Positions 32,955-42,130 of a stretch of DNA of 64,000 nucleotides are shown here, piece by piece; the first letter of the stretch is position 1; the number at the start of each line of letters is the position of its first letter. A program made the translations under genes and the position numbers. The DNA is taken from contig CALUWB010000001.1 in assembly GCA_944324375.1 (NCBI GenBank), positions 1 to 64,000 on the forward strand. The letters run 5' to 3'. The stretch is from Candidatus Gastranaerophilales bacterium. GTDB taxonomy: Bacteria; Cyanobacteriota; Vampirovibrionia; Gastranaerophilales; Gastranaerophilaceae. Under the pieces are notes generated by a model that had not been told where the DNA came from, searched no databases, and worked only from the letters and a program-made list of their open reading frames with translations.

Positions 32955-34331
32955 CTACTTTTTTTCCTGAATCATACTTGTTGTTAGTGCTGCAAGTAAC
33001 AAACATATTGCACCTATAAAGAATGTATATTCCCAATGATAATTGATACCCATTGGAGTTTCGAATACACATTTTTTTATTATCCAAGAAACTAAAGTGC
33101 AAACTACTACTTGAGGACCTGCAATAAATATATTGAAAATCCCCATTACAGAACCTTCAGTTCCTGGAATAATAAATTTAGACAGCATTGCAAAAGGTAA
33201 AGCGCAAACACTTGCCCAACCTATTCCTGATAATGCCATAAATACAGCAACAATTGTTGGATTATCAAAAAATCCCATACCTAGATATGCAACAACCATT
33301 GATAATAATGCTATAATATGAACTTTTTTATTCCCAAATTTTTCTGCTAAAACTCCAATTGGGATAGCTATCAAGAAACATATTAAATTAAAAATTGCAA
33401 AACATATTGATGAATAATTAGTTGCTTTTACTTGTAATGCAGAGAATTTTTCAATTAAATCAGGGGACATACTACTTAGATCTGGAATATGAAAAACTGT
33501 ATGGATTGAATAACTTGTAAAGAAAATCATCATACACATCATACCTATCCAAGTAAAAAATTGCATTAAACAAATTCTACCAACTTGAGGAGATAATAAG
33601 AAAAATTCTTTTAAATCATTCATAAAACTTCCTTTTGGGAGTTCTGAATTATCATTAGTATTAAAGTCTCTAGAATCTTTTTCTTGTATAGTCAAACATG
33701 TCCAAGTCATTGCTAATAAAAATGCTAATGCAGCCATAATAAATTGGCTTTGAATTGACATTTGATAATGAAAAACATACTGTAAAAATGGAGCAGTACC
33801 TGCTGCAATAACAGAACCTAAACCTATTGCTAAACTTATATAAGAATTTGCAACTGCATGCTGTTCTTTTGGAACAACATCAGGAACTAATGCTCTATAA
33901 GGACCTTGTGCGATATTAATACAAGCATCAATAACCCAAATCATAATAGCTGCAACAAATAAACCTAACCAAATTGGGATTGGAAACCTAAATACATGGC
34001 CTAAAAAACCTGCAATAATATCAGAATTTGGAAATGCCCATAGAGCTAAAGCACTAATCAATGCCCCCATAAACAAATATGGTCTACGTCTACCAAATCT
34101 TGATTTTGTATTATCACTAATTGCACCAATTAATGGTTGAACAACCATTCCTGTAAATGGACCAGCTAACCATATTAAACCATAGATAAAAGGAGATGCA
34201 CCTAGACTTTCTGTTACAGGAGCCGATAAAATTATCCTCATCTGCCATGCAAATTGTAACCCTAAAAATCCTAAAGCAAAATTCAAAAATTTTGCAGTTG
34301 TAAATCTCTTTAATCCTATGTTTTCGTCCAT
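32955..34331 (-). CDS. MFS sugar transporter (GPH/SLC45-like)
   Basis: This 458-residue protein has about twelve membrane segments and the cytoplasmic-loop motif GAISDNTKSRFGRRRPY, characteristic of the sucrose/maltose branch of the major facilitator superfamily. Substrate is likely an alpha-glucoside or other sugar. It lies 25 bp downstream of glgC, so imported sugar might feed glycogen storage. A second MFS repeat (IGVLAEKFGNKKVH) supports a complete transporter. Confidence 0.85.
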   Translation of the reverse strand: MDENIGLKRFTTAKFLNFALGFLGLQFAWQMRIILSAPVTESLGASPFIYGLIWLAGPFTGMVVQPLIGAISDNTKSRFGRRRPYLFMGALISALALWAFPNSDIIAGFLGHVFRFPIPIWLGLFVAAIMIWVIDACINIAQGPYRALVPDVVPKEQHAVANSYISLAIGLGSVIAAGTAPFLQYVFHYQMSIQSQFIMAALAFLLAMTWTCLTIQEKDSRDFNTNDNSELPKGSFMNDLKEFFLLSPQVGRICLMQFFTWIGMMCMMIFFTSYSIHTVFHIPDLSSMSPDLIEKFSALQVKATNYSSICFAIFNLICFLIAIPIGVLAEKFGNKKVHIIALLSMVVAYLGMGFFDNPTIVAVFMALSGIGWASVCALPFAMLSKFIIPGTEGSVMGIFNIFIAGPQVVVCTLVSWIIKKCVFETPMGINYHWEYTFFIGAICLLLAALTTSMIQEKK

Positions 34332-34356
34332 CTCAAATCTCCATTATATTTCGCTA

Positions 34357-35595
34357 TTATTTTAATTTTGCTCCCTTTGGAACAACTGTTACTCCACCTT
34401 CAGACACATAAAAACCACGGCTTTCATCTTCTTCCCTATTAAAACCAATTTTGGTATATGGTGGAATATCTACGTTCTTATCTATAATAGCACGATTAAT
34501 TTGAGAATATCTACCAATTGTTACATTTTCCATCAAAATTGATTCAGAAATATGACAATAACTGTTAATTCTTACCCTTGGGGATAAAATACATCTTGAT
34601 AATGTACCACCAGATACAATACACCCTTCTGATATCATTGAATCTGTTGCCATACCAACTCTATCTCCTTCTTTCCAAATAAATTTGGCAGGTGGATAAT
34701 TATAATTATAAGTTCTTAAAGGCCATTCTTTTGAATATAAATTTAATTCCGGATCATAATCTAATAAATCCATATTAGTCTGCCAATATGCATCTATACA
34801 CCCTACATCTCGCCAATATCCCTTTTCTCTTGGGGACATGCCAGCAAACTTATTTTCTTTAAAATTATAAACTCTAATATTTTTACCTTGATTTAGTAGC
34901 ATTGGAATAACATTCTTACCAAAGTCATGGTGAGATTCTTCTATATCTGCATCTTCTTTTAATGCTGTAATTAGAACATCTCTATCAAATATATAATTTC
35001 CCATTGATGCTAAACACATATTTGGATTATCTGGCATTGGACGAGGTGGAGTTTGAGGTTTCTCAACAAAATTAACTAATCTCCAATCCTCATCTACTTC
35101 CATAATACCGAATTCAGAAGCTTCTTCTATTGGAATTGGAATAGCTGATATTGTTAATGCTGCATTATTTTTTTTATGGAATTTTAACATACGAGCTACA
35201 TCCATTTTATAAATATGATCGCCACCAAATACACATACAAATTTTGGATCTTCATCTATAATATGTAAAATATTTTGATACACAGCATCTGCAGTTCCTT
35301 GATACCATGCCCCACCTGTTCTCATTTGAGCAGGTACCAACTCTACAAATTGGTTCCAAAATGGAGATAATGCCCAACCTCTTACTATGTGTTTATTTAA
35401 AGAATCTGATTTATATTGTGTTAATACTTTTATTCTTTGAAAACCAGAATTTACAAAATTATTTAATACAAAATCAATAATTCTATAACGACCACCAAAT
35501 GGAACTGCAGGTTTTGCTCTATCTTTTGTTAAAGGATAAAGACGCTTACCTTCACCACCAGCCAAAATCATAACCAACGCATCATTAACATTCAT
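34357..35595 (-). CDS. glgC: glucose-1-phosphate adenylyltransferase
   Basis: The 412-residue protein opens with MILAGGEGKRLYPLTKDRAKPAVPFGG cut here into its parts: AGGEGKRL is the nucleotide-binding loop and AKPAVPFGGRYRIID the following conserved block. GAWYQGTADAV is the glucose-1-phosphate region, and a C-terminal left-handed beta helix (GCIVSGGTLSRCILS) ends it. It makes ADP-glucose for glycogen. GAGGTG precedes the ATG. It is the first gene of a five-gene operon ending with the GT39 enzyme. Confidence 0.96.
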   Translation of the reverse strand: MNVNDALVMILAGGEGKRLYPLTKDRAKPAVPFGGRYRIIDFVLNNFVNSGFQRIKVLTQYKSDSLNKHIVRGWALSPFWNQFVELVPAQMRTGGAWYQGTADAVYQNILHIIDEDPKFVCVFGGDHIYKMDVARMLKFHKKNNAALTISAIPIPIEEASEFGIMEVDEDWRLVNFVEKPQTPPRPMPDNPNMCLASMGNYIFDRDVLITALKEDADIEESHHDFGKNVIPMLLNQGKNIRVYNFKENKFAGMSPREKGYWRDVGCIDAYWQTNMDLLDYDPELNLYSKEWPLRTYNYNYPPAKFIWKEGDRVGMATDSMISEGCIVSGGTLSRCILSPRVRINSYCHISESILMENVTIGRYSQINRAIIDKNVDIPPYTKIGFNREEDESRGFYVSEGGVTVVPKGAKLK

Positions 35596-35696
35596 AAATT
35601 ACACCTCACTTATAAATTTGATTATAAAACGGAAATAAGATGATTGCACTAATTATATTTAATTATTTTTATTATAAAAAATCAGAAAAGAAGATG

Positions 35697-35725
35697 TTGA
35701 CTTAAAAAATATTTTGTGATATAAA
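35697..35725 (+). promoter_or_regulatory. strong sigma-70 promoter without a clear gene
   Basis: TTGACT (35697-35702), a 17-bp spacer and TATAAA (35720-35725) form one of the best consensus promoters in the window. It points along the plus strand toward a short hairpin terminator at 35752-35779, so it may make a tiny RNA. Confidence 0.6.
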
Positions 35726-35751
35726 ATTAGTGGGGTAAATGTATATTTTTG

Positions 35752-35779
35752 AGTCTTGCACAACTTGCAAGGCTTTCTT
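35752..35779 (+). terminator. terminator of a possible tiny transcript
   Basis: AGTCTTGC (35752-35759) pairs with GCAAGGCT (35767-35774; one G-U) around the loop ACAACTT, followed by TTCTTTTT. Together with the promoter at 35697-35725 it would define an RNA of about 50 bases. Confidence 0.55.
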
Positions 35780-35787
35780 TTTATATA

Positions 35788-35817
35788 TAAAAAAAAGCCC
35801 CGGTCTAAGTTCGGGGC
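35788..35817 (-). terminator. terminator of the EF-hand-like protein gene
   Basis: On the minus strand GCCCCG (from 35817) pairs with CGGGGC (to 35797) around a 9-base loop and is followed by nine T (35788-35796). It lies 28 bp after the stop of the 445-residue gene. Confidence 0.85.
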
Positions 35818-35844
35818 ATCATGTTTATTGACCATATCACTTGA

Positions 35845-37182
35845 CTATTTGTCAAGCTTTTCGTTGATACGACTACGTACACTTTCAATTACTTTGTTCA
35901 CATATTTCGAGTCTAGAGCGTACTCCCCTTCAGGAGTGAAAAATTTATCGTTTGATATTTTTACAATATCTGAAATATCTATATCATTTTGTGCTGCTTT
36001 GTCACATAATGCTTTCAATATTACTTCATTAAATTCTTTTGCATCATCACCAAATGCATATACTAATTTTTTAGCAATATTTTTATTTCCTGATGATGTT
36101 GGAGTATATGCATATATCGCACCTCCAGCTGTTGAAGAACCAGTTAAAGTAGCTTGGCATCCATCAGTTAATTTGCTATAATCTTCATTTTTATCTAGGC
36201 TGGATAATATATTTTCAACGTTATCTGCTGTTACTGTTTCTGAAGATATATATTTTCTTAATTCATCTTCATCTTTAGCTCTTATTGCTTTGGTTATACC
36301 TTCTGCTTGATTAGAAAGAGTTGTAGCAGTATAACTTATTTGAGCATAACTTCCTGAGAAAATATTTTTTACAAATTCTTCATTTTCTGTTAATTTTTCT
36401 TCAGATTTTGATTTCTTGAAAATTGAACTTATTATATCATTTATAATAATACCAACTTTTGAACATGCAGCTTTGAATTCAGCTACTTCATCGCCATTAA
36501 TTGTTCCATCGCCATTACCTTTTGAATCTACTTGATATGCGATTGCAAGCATTGCATTTTTAGGATCATCTTTTGCTGAATTTTTATCAGTAACCAATGC
36601 TGTATATGATTCAATTCGTTTTCTTAATGCAGTTACTACTAAATCTAAATTATCAGAATCAGTTGCCAATTCTTTTGAATTTGCATCTTTTACACTTGGT
36701 CCAACAACATAGCCATTATTTTCATTTTTTGTAACTATATCAGATACATCAATATTACGTTCTTTAGCAACTTCTAATAATGAATTTATTATTGTATTAC
36801 CATATTTTGTTAAATAAGTTTGACTAACTTCGCTATCTAATTCTTCAATTAAAGAATCTCCATTATCATAAGATTCTAGAACTTCCAACACATTTCCAGA
36901 ATTAATTTTTTCTATTGCCTTGTCTAAATCATCTAGCCAAGTCCAACCCCATATTGCAAAAGCATCATCTATTTCTTTTGTTATAATATCGGCACTTACT
37001 GACTTGGTTGAATTATTAAATGAATTAACATACATTTGAGGATTTGTGATTCCATCTTTTGCCAATTCTTTTTCAAAAATTGAGATTTCATCACCATCTA
37101 ACTTGCCATTTTTATTGTGCTTTACATCAATTTTTCTGGCTACATCATTTATATACTTTTGTGTAATTTTATTCCCTGACAT
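35845..37182 (-). CDS. EF-hand-like duplicated protein of unknown function (445 aa)
   Basis: Two EF-hand-like loops end in the shared NGxxxGDE pattern: KHNKNGKLDGDE (21-32) and KGNGDGTINGDE (221-232). They have Asn3, Asn/Asp5, Gly6, Leu/Ile8 and Glu12 but lysine at position 1. After each loop a second shared block follows: an IDVSDIV helix start (about 144-150) with RKRIESY (188-194), and in the second half IDISDIV with RSRINEKL near the C-terminus. The protein therefore looks like two copies of one module. It lacks a signal peptide and has no membrane segment. Similar loops occur in other unknowns nearby. Confidence 0.75.
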   Translation of the reverse strand: MSGNKITQKYINDVARKIDVKHNKNGKLDGDEISIFEKELAKDGITNPQMYVNSFNNSTKSVSADIITKEIDDAFAIWGWTWLDDLDKAIEKINSGNVLEVLESYDNGDSLIEELDSEVSQTYLTKYGNTIINSLLEVAKERNIDVSDIVTKNENNGYVVGPSVKDANSKELATDSDNLDLVVTALRKRIESYTALVTDKNSAKDDPKNAMLAIAYQVDSKGNGDGTINGDEVAEFKAACSKVGIIINDIISSIFKKSKSEEKLTENEEFVKNIFSGSYAQISYTATTLSNQAEGITKAIRAKDEDELRKYISSETVTADNVENILSSLDKNEDYSKLTDGCQATLTGSSTAGGAIYAYTPTSSGNKNIAKKLVYAFGDDAKEFNEVILKALCDKAAQNDIDISDIVKISNDKFFTPEGEYALDSKYVNKVIESVRSRINEKLDK

Positions 37183-37370
37183 AATTCCTCAACAATCATA
37201 TAAAATGATTTATTAATTCCCCGTATTTATATAAAGTTATTTTATTTTTTAGAATTGACTTTTTTTTATTTATTTATTAAGTTTTGTAAATTTCAACCTC
37301 ATAAAAATTAAAGAAATAAATAAATTATGCCGTTACCTAGAATAAGGAAAAGAATTTAGGAGAATTGATT

Positions 37371-38258
37371 ATGGGTATGTCTGCTTCACAGGCTAGATTT
37401 TTATCTATCACAGCCAAAATGCATGATCTTGAATATCAAGCACAAGCAATTGAGTATTCAAAACTCTCTTTAACAAATGATGCAAATGTTGCATATGAAG
37501 AATATTGTGAGGGTATCAATTCCACTAAATATCAAATGAAAGTTGTTACAGGAGGAGAAGCAGACAAAGTTGACGTAACTTTTGCTGCGATAATTGCATC
37601 TGGAAATCAACCTGAACACCCGATGTATATACTTACTGATGCTGTAACAGACGATATTTATTTACCAGAACAAGTTGTTGCTGGAATGAACAATAAAATT
37701 CCGGAAACTCTTGACGAATTTTTAGGAATTGTTGCAGATAAATATGTATATTCTGGACAAGGGTTAACAACAGACGAAGCTAAAGCTAATTTATCAAGAG
37801 AAGGATATTCTAATTACTGGACTGCTGTATATTATCAATTAACTGGTTATACTGATAATTATGGAAATGTAAGTAATGGACATGGATTTATTTCTGTATC
37901 AAATTATAGTGCAAATGATAGAGAATGGATTCAAAGAAAAATTGAAAATGGAGAAGCTATTCTAAATGTAATGGAAGCAACACAAGATTCCATTGGCGAT
38001 TTGAAAGTTAATATATTCGCTGAAACAAATATAGCAACAGACACAAATATGTCTGAAACATCAGATGATTTATTAATTTCAAGAGCTGAAGCTGATTATG
38101 AAAATAGATTAGAGAATATAAACCAAAAAGATAAACAATTAGATTTAAGACTATCAAGAATTGAAAATGAAAGAAATGCATTAAAAACAGAATATGATAC
38201 AGTAAAAGACTGGATTAAAAAGAATATAGAAAGGGGGTACAAAACATTTAACGCATAG
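37371..38258 (+). CDS. GMSxSQAR-family protein, probable coiled-coil C-terminus
   Basis: I start at ATG 37371 (GGAG 8 bp upstream), giving 295 residues. The N-terminal 19 residues match the partial gene at 1-58, followed by a long heptad-like helix (AKMHDLEYQAQAIEY). The middle is beta-rich. The C-terminal 50 residues form a charged helix (DKQLDLRLSRIENERNALK) ending with IERGYKTFNA. The layout of helical ends around a globular middle resembles flagellar axial and type III substrates, but no such family can be named. There is no signal peptide. A strong terminator follows. Confidence 0.75.
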   Translation: MGMSASQARFLSITAKMHDLEYQAQAIEYSKLSLTNDANVAYEEYCEGINSTKYQMKVVTGGEADKVDVTFAAIIASGNQPEHPMYILTDAVTDDIYLPEQVVAGMNNKIPETLDEFLGIVADKYVYSGQGLTTDEAKANLSREGYSNYWTAVYYQLTGYTDNYGNVSNGHGFISVSNYSANDREWIQRKIENGEAILNVMEATQDSIGDLKVNIFAETNIATDTNMSETSDDLLISRAEADYENRLENINQKDKQLDLRLSRIENERNALKTEYDTVKDWIKKNIERGYKTFNA

Positions 38259-38259
38259 A

Positions 38260-38296
38260 AAAACGGTCCTGATATTAATTATCAGGACCGTTTTTT
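38260..38296. terminator. bidirectional terminator between the GMSxSQAR gene and pepA
   Basis: A 15-bp perfect stem, AAAACGGTCCTGATA (38260-38274) and TATCAGGACCGTTTT (38280-38294), with loop TTAAT and A/T flanks serves both convergent genes. Confidence 0.93.
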
Positions 38297-38298
38297 AA

Positions 38299-39693
38299 TT
38301 ATTTAGAAATATAATTAATTAATGCTCTTACACCTGCACCTGATGCACCTTTTATAAACTCATTCATTGGTTTATCCATAAATGCAACACCTGCAATATC
38401 AATATGAGACCATTTAACATCTTTAACAAATTCTTTTAAGAATAAGCCAGCAGTTGAAGCTCCACCCCAGCGAGAACCGGTATTTTGCATATCTGCAACT
38501 TCACTTTTTAAAGATTCTTTATATTCTTCATACATTGGAAGTTCCCAATATCTTTCTCCAACTTCTTTAGCAGATGCAATTACTCTTTGAACCATATCAC
38601 AATCATTGCCCACAATACCTGCAGCAACATTTCCTAATGCTACCATACAAGCACCTGTTAGTGTCGCAATATCAATTACTTCATCTACTCCTAATTCAGA
38701 TGCATAGCAAAGAGCATCTGCTAATGTTAAACGACCTTCTGCATCTGTATTATCAACTTCAATTGTTTTACCATTTTTAGCTGTTAAAATATCGCCTGGT
38801 TTATAAGCTGAACAACCTGGCATGTTTTCACAAGCTGCTATTATACCGTGAACTTCAACATCTGGAGCTAATTCTTTAATTTTACTCATGATTCCCAATA
38901 CACAAGCTGCTCCTGACATATCGTCACGCATAGTTAACATTGATGATGGAGGTTTAATATCTAATCCTCCACTATCAAATGTTATACCTTTACCAATAAT
39001 TGCAATTTTCTTTCTTGGATTTGGACAAGAATGTTTCATATGAATAAATTTATGTGGTTGAGAAGAGCCTTGTCCAACAGCTAAATAAGCGCCCATTCCC
39101 ATTTTTTCACAATCTTCTTTTTCATAAATTTTTGTATCTAAACCAAAGCTTTGAGCAACTTCTGCTAATTTACTTGGGGTTGCGAATGCTGCAGGTTCGT
39201 TTGCTAAATCCCTTGTTAATTTCATTCCTTCCATTATAATTTCAGAACGACGTAACAAGGTTTCATCACAATTTACAAATACTTCATCAACTTTTTTATC
39301 TTTTTTAGTTTTATATTTATCAAATGTATAATCTGCAAAATATACACCATAAGCAAATTGTTCTGCCCAATTAAATTCTATACCTGTAAAATCAAATGCA
39401 ATTTTTTTAGCTTCCATCTGCATTGTTTTTTTCGCAGCTTTATAAGTAGCTATCCTAAACTTATCTGAATTAAATTCTGATTTTTTACCAAAACCTACTA
39501 CTAAAATTTTTCTAGCAGCTTGTTTCCCATAAGTAGGTAATAAATATGTTTGGCCGAATTTACCTTCAAATTTATCTTCTTCTATTGCATATTTATTAGC
39601 TAATTCTTCTGTAGTTTTTTCGCCTTCAAACTGATTTACAATAAGAATATCACATTCTGTATTCTTAATATCAGCAACCACATTTATTTTCAT
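38299..39693 (-). CDS. pepA: leucyl aminopeptidase (M17)
   Basis: The 464-residue protein carries the M17 metal and catalytic signatures GKGITFDSGGLDIKP and NTDAEGRLTLADAL. The first supplies the catalytic Lys and metal Asp and the second the bicarbonate-site Arg. The N-terminal domain is shorter than in E. coli PepA. It is a cytosolic peptidase removing N-terminal residues. The flanking DUF6485 gene starts 15 bp upstream. Confidence 0.95.
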   Translation of the reverse strand: MKINVVADIKNTECDILIVNQFEGEKTTEELANKYAIEEDKFEGKFGQTYLLPTYGKQAARKILVVGFGKKSEFNSDKFRIATYKAAKKTMQMEAKKIAFDFTGIEFNWAEQFAYGVYFADYTFDKYKTKKDKKVDEVFVNCDETLLRRSEIIMEGMKLTRDLANEPAAFATPSKLAEVAQSFGLDTKIYEKEDCEKMGMGAYLAVGQGSSQPHKFIHMKHSCPNPRKKIAIIGKGITFDSGGLDIKPPSSMLTMRDDMSGAACVLGIMSKIKELAPDVEVHGIIAACENMPGCSAYKPGDILTAKNGKTIEVDNTDAEGRLTLADALCYASELGVDEVIDIATLTGACMVALGNVAAGIVGNDCDMVQRVIASAKEVGERYWELPMYEEYKESLKSEVADMQNTGSRWGGASTAGLFLKEFVKDVKWSHIDIAGVAFMDKPMNEFIKGASGAGVRALINYISK

Positions 39694-39708
39694 AAACGGA
39701 CTCCTTTC

Positions 39709-39921
39709 TTATAAACTTATGTTATATTTTTTAGCCATAATTCTTACAAAATTTTCTATACTTCTATCCCAAGTCCTTTCTCCTGCCGGAGTAAAGAAGC
39801 ACCCTGGGATTTGGCCTTGTTCTCTATGATGGCGAACACAATCACAACATACGCCTCTATTAGAACAAGTTGTTGCTGTACAAGTACAATCGATTAAATT
39901 CTCTTCTCTTTTACATTCCAT
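39709..39921 (-). CDS. DUF6485-type cysteine-rich small protein
   Basis: I start at ATG 39921 because GGAG is 6 bp upstream; the protein is 70 residues. Eight cysteines occur at C3, C12, C14, C19, C25, C26, C28 and C41, with the CCDCVRHHR core, and the C-terminus has WDRSIENF. This matches the DUF6485 family as I remember it. A metal-binding role is likely. It precedes pepA by 15 bp on the same strand. Confidence 0.7.
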   Translation of the reverse strand: MECKREENLIDCTCTATTCSNRGVCCDCVRHHREQGQIPGCFFTPAGERTWDRSIENFVRIMAKKYNISL

Positions 39922-39990
39922 AAGAAACTCCTTTTTAGTATTTTTATTAAACACTAAAAACAGACTTTCGCAAGGGTTAAAAAGAGGAGA

Positions 39991-42078
39991 TTAAGTATTT
40001 AATTTATTTGCTATATATGCAATACTTTCAGGGAAATGCTGTTGAAGTACAACTCCTCTCATATAAATATCCGAATATCCATTATTTTCGAGTCCAGATG
40101 TTAATGCACTAGTTTCTGCAATTAATTCTGATATATTATGCCATGGATGATCGGCTATTTTTTTTATAAAATAGTCAACGTTTTTTGATTCTTCATTTGA
40201 AGATATAAGTTTATATTGATCTATTTCTTTATCAAAAATATCTTTTAAAGTATTATCATTATGGAGTTTATTTAACATTACAAAATCTTTTGCATGACCT
40301 AATTCGTGAGAAAAAACAAATGGATTATTAACCAATTCTGGAGACATCAGAATAGAATTTTCATTTGGATTAAACATCCCTTGATTTCTAAATCCTGGCA
40401 TATAAATCATCCCTACTTTACTAATATTCATATCTTTAATATTAAAGAAATAATCCCCAGGTAATTTTTTATATAAATTTATTAAATTGAAATTAAGAAC
40501 TTTATCATCAAATTCTATTTCGTCTAGTTTATTACCTTGATTATCGAACTTAGAAACTTGCACTTTGTTATCAAAAAAATTTAGTAAATACTTCTTATCA
40601 TTTAATGTACTTACATAATGATTATCGTCTATTTTTCTATATGTTCTTTTTTGAGATAACAATGAATTCCCATCTTTATCCTTAATAACATAACTTAAAC
40701 TACTACCTTTTGGACCGTTTATTTGAACATATTTTGTAACTAAGCCATTAGGAGAATGGAATTCTTTTATAATTTTTTTACCTTGTAATTTCTTGCCATA
40801 TTCTTTTAGTTGGGTTTGAAATGTTTTTGTATTTCCAATATTAACACCTCTTTTATATAGATTTACAGAAAATAGCTCGGGATTATTTTTAATAGGAGTC
40901 ATAACCTCAGAAAATTCTTGAACTCCATCATCTTTATAAAAAGTTTTTTGATAACCTTGAGGGATTTGCTGCCCATTTTCATTAGTTTTATAATACAAAT
41001 TTTCTACTAAAACTTTCCCATTCATAAATTCTCGTCTTACTGATGATTTGTTATTTTTATAATCAACTGTTTCTGTTGATAATATTTTAGGATTATTAGT
41101 TGATTCATCTAATATAAATTCAACATTTTTTAAACCTTTAGAAGAAAAAGTTTGTAAATTAAAAATATTATCATTATATGAATTATCAACTTTAGCTAAA
41201 AGAGTATTTTCATCAACAAATTGTGACATAAATTCTAATTTATCATCATCTTTTAATAATTTTATAATTTTGGAATCTTTAGGTATTGAATATTTAACTA
41301 AATTTTTCACAAAAGGAATAAATTTCTTATTATTAATCAACTTATCAATAAGTTCAGAATAATCATGATTTTGTAACTCTAAAAACTGCACATCAAGACC
41401 TGAAAAAGCTTTATATTCATTATTTTTACCAATATTTATGTCCAACATTTTTTGCTGGAAAGGAGTTTTTGAACTCATTAACAATTTAATATCGTCACCT
41501 GAATAAGCATAGACTTCTCCATGTTTTTCACTATATGTTTTAGCATTAACCATATTCATTAAGTCAGGATTTGAATATTTATTATTATAAATATAATTCA
41601 TTGTATCAGCATCAAATCGGGGTTCTAAATTTCCACTAAGATTCTCTGTTTTTTGATTTAATAAACCACACATAAATTCTGGTTCTTGCTGATAAAATCT
41701 TACAAATTCAGATATTGAGTAAGCTGAATTCTTTCTTTTTCCATCAAAAGTAAGGTTTTCAACTAATTTTTGAACAACCTCTGGTTCTTTTTTAGATTCT
41801 TTGTATATAGATTGAATACTATAAAAATCATAATACCCTTCACTCGATTCTGTATTTCTTGTTATTTCTTCTATTAATTTTGGATTATGAGTATACATAT
41901 CCTCAATCTCATTTATTTCACTTGAAGAGTATTTATTAATACCCTCTAATCTATTTCTTATATTATTCCCCTTGAAAGATACGATATCTCTATTCTGTTG
42001 AAAATATAATTTCTTATTCTTATTTGATAAAGAATAAGAAGGTTTAATTAGATTAGACACACTAAACACAATATTCAT
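39991..42078 (-). CDS. HExxH metallopeptidase-like protein with SFKGN tag (695 aa)
   Basis: Residues 591-595 are HELGH in FVFSHELGHAKDF, followed 56-60 residues later by SELIAETSA, fitting a third zinc ligand (E651 or E655). This arrangement resembles anthrax lethal-factor-like (ATLF) gluzincins. Upstream lie about 550 residues of repeated-looking segments, with a beta-rich region resembling a wide MORN-like scaffold around 320-560. Residues 34-38 carry SFKGN, also found in the 1161-residue protein. There is no signal peptide; the N-terminus is Asn/Ser/Lys-rich. It ends the transcript, and its 5' neighbour is the SLT gene 52 bp away. Confidence 0.72.
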   Translation of the reverse strand: MNIVFSVSNLIKPSYSLSNKNKKLYFQQNRDIVSFKGNNIRNRLEGINKYSSSEINEIEDMYTHNPKLIEEITRNTESSEGYYDFYSIQSIYKESKKEPEVVQKLVENLTFDGKRKNSAYSISEFVRFYQQEPEFMCGLLNQKTENLSGNLEPRFDADTMNYIYNNKYSNPDLMNMVNAKTYSEKHGEVYAYSGDDIKLLMSSKTPFQQKMLDINIGKNNEYKAFSGLDVQFLELQNHDYSELIDKLINNKKFIPFVKNLVKYSIPKDSKIIKLLKDDDKLEFMSQFVDENTLLAKVDNSYNDNIFNLQTFSSKGLKNVEFILDESTNNPKILSTETVDYKNNKSSVRREFMNGKVLVENLYYKTNENGQQIPQGYQKTFYKDDGVQEFSEVMTPIKNNPELFSVNLYKRGVNIGNTKTFQTQLKEYGKKLQGKKIIKEFHSPNGLVTKYVQINGPKGSSLSYVIKDKDGNSLLSQKRTYRKIDDNHYVSTLNDKKYLLNFFDNKVQVSKFDNQGNKLDEIEFDDKVLNFNLINLYKKLPGDYFFNIKDMNISKVGMIYMPGFRNQGMFNPNENSILMSPELVNNPFVFSHELGHAKDFVMLNKLHNDNTLKDIFDKEIDQYKLISSNEESKNVDYFIKKIADHPWHNISELIAETSALTSGLENNGYSDIYMRGVVLQQHFPESIAYIANKLNT

Positions 42079-42130
42079 ATAGTTTATAAAACTAATAAAA
42101 AATTTAATTGCTATTTAAGCAAATAGTTAG

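Noticed and set aside
35756-36181. Plus-strand frame antisense to the EF-hand-like gene
   Set aside because: It begins at a TTG, runs through two terminators and shadows the real minus-strand gene.
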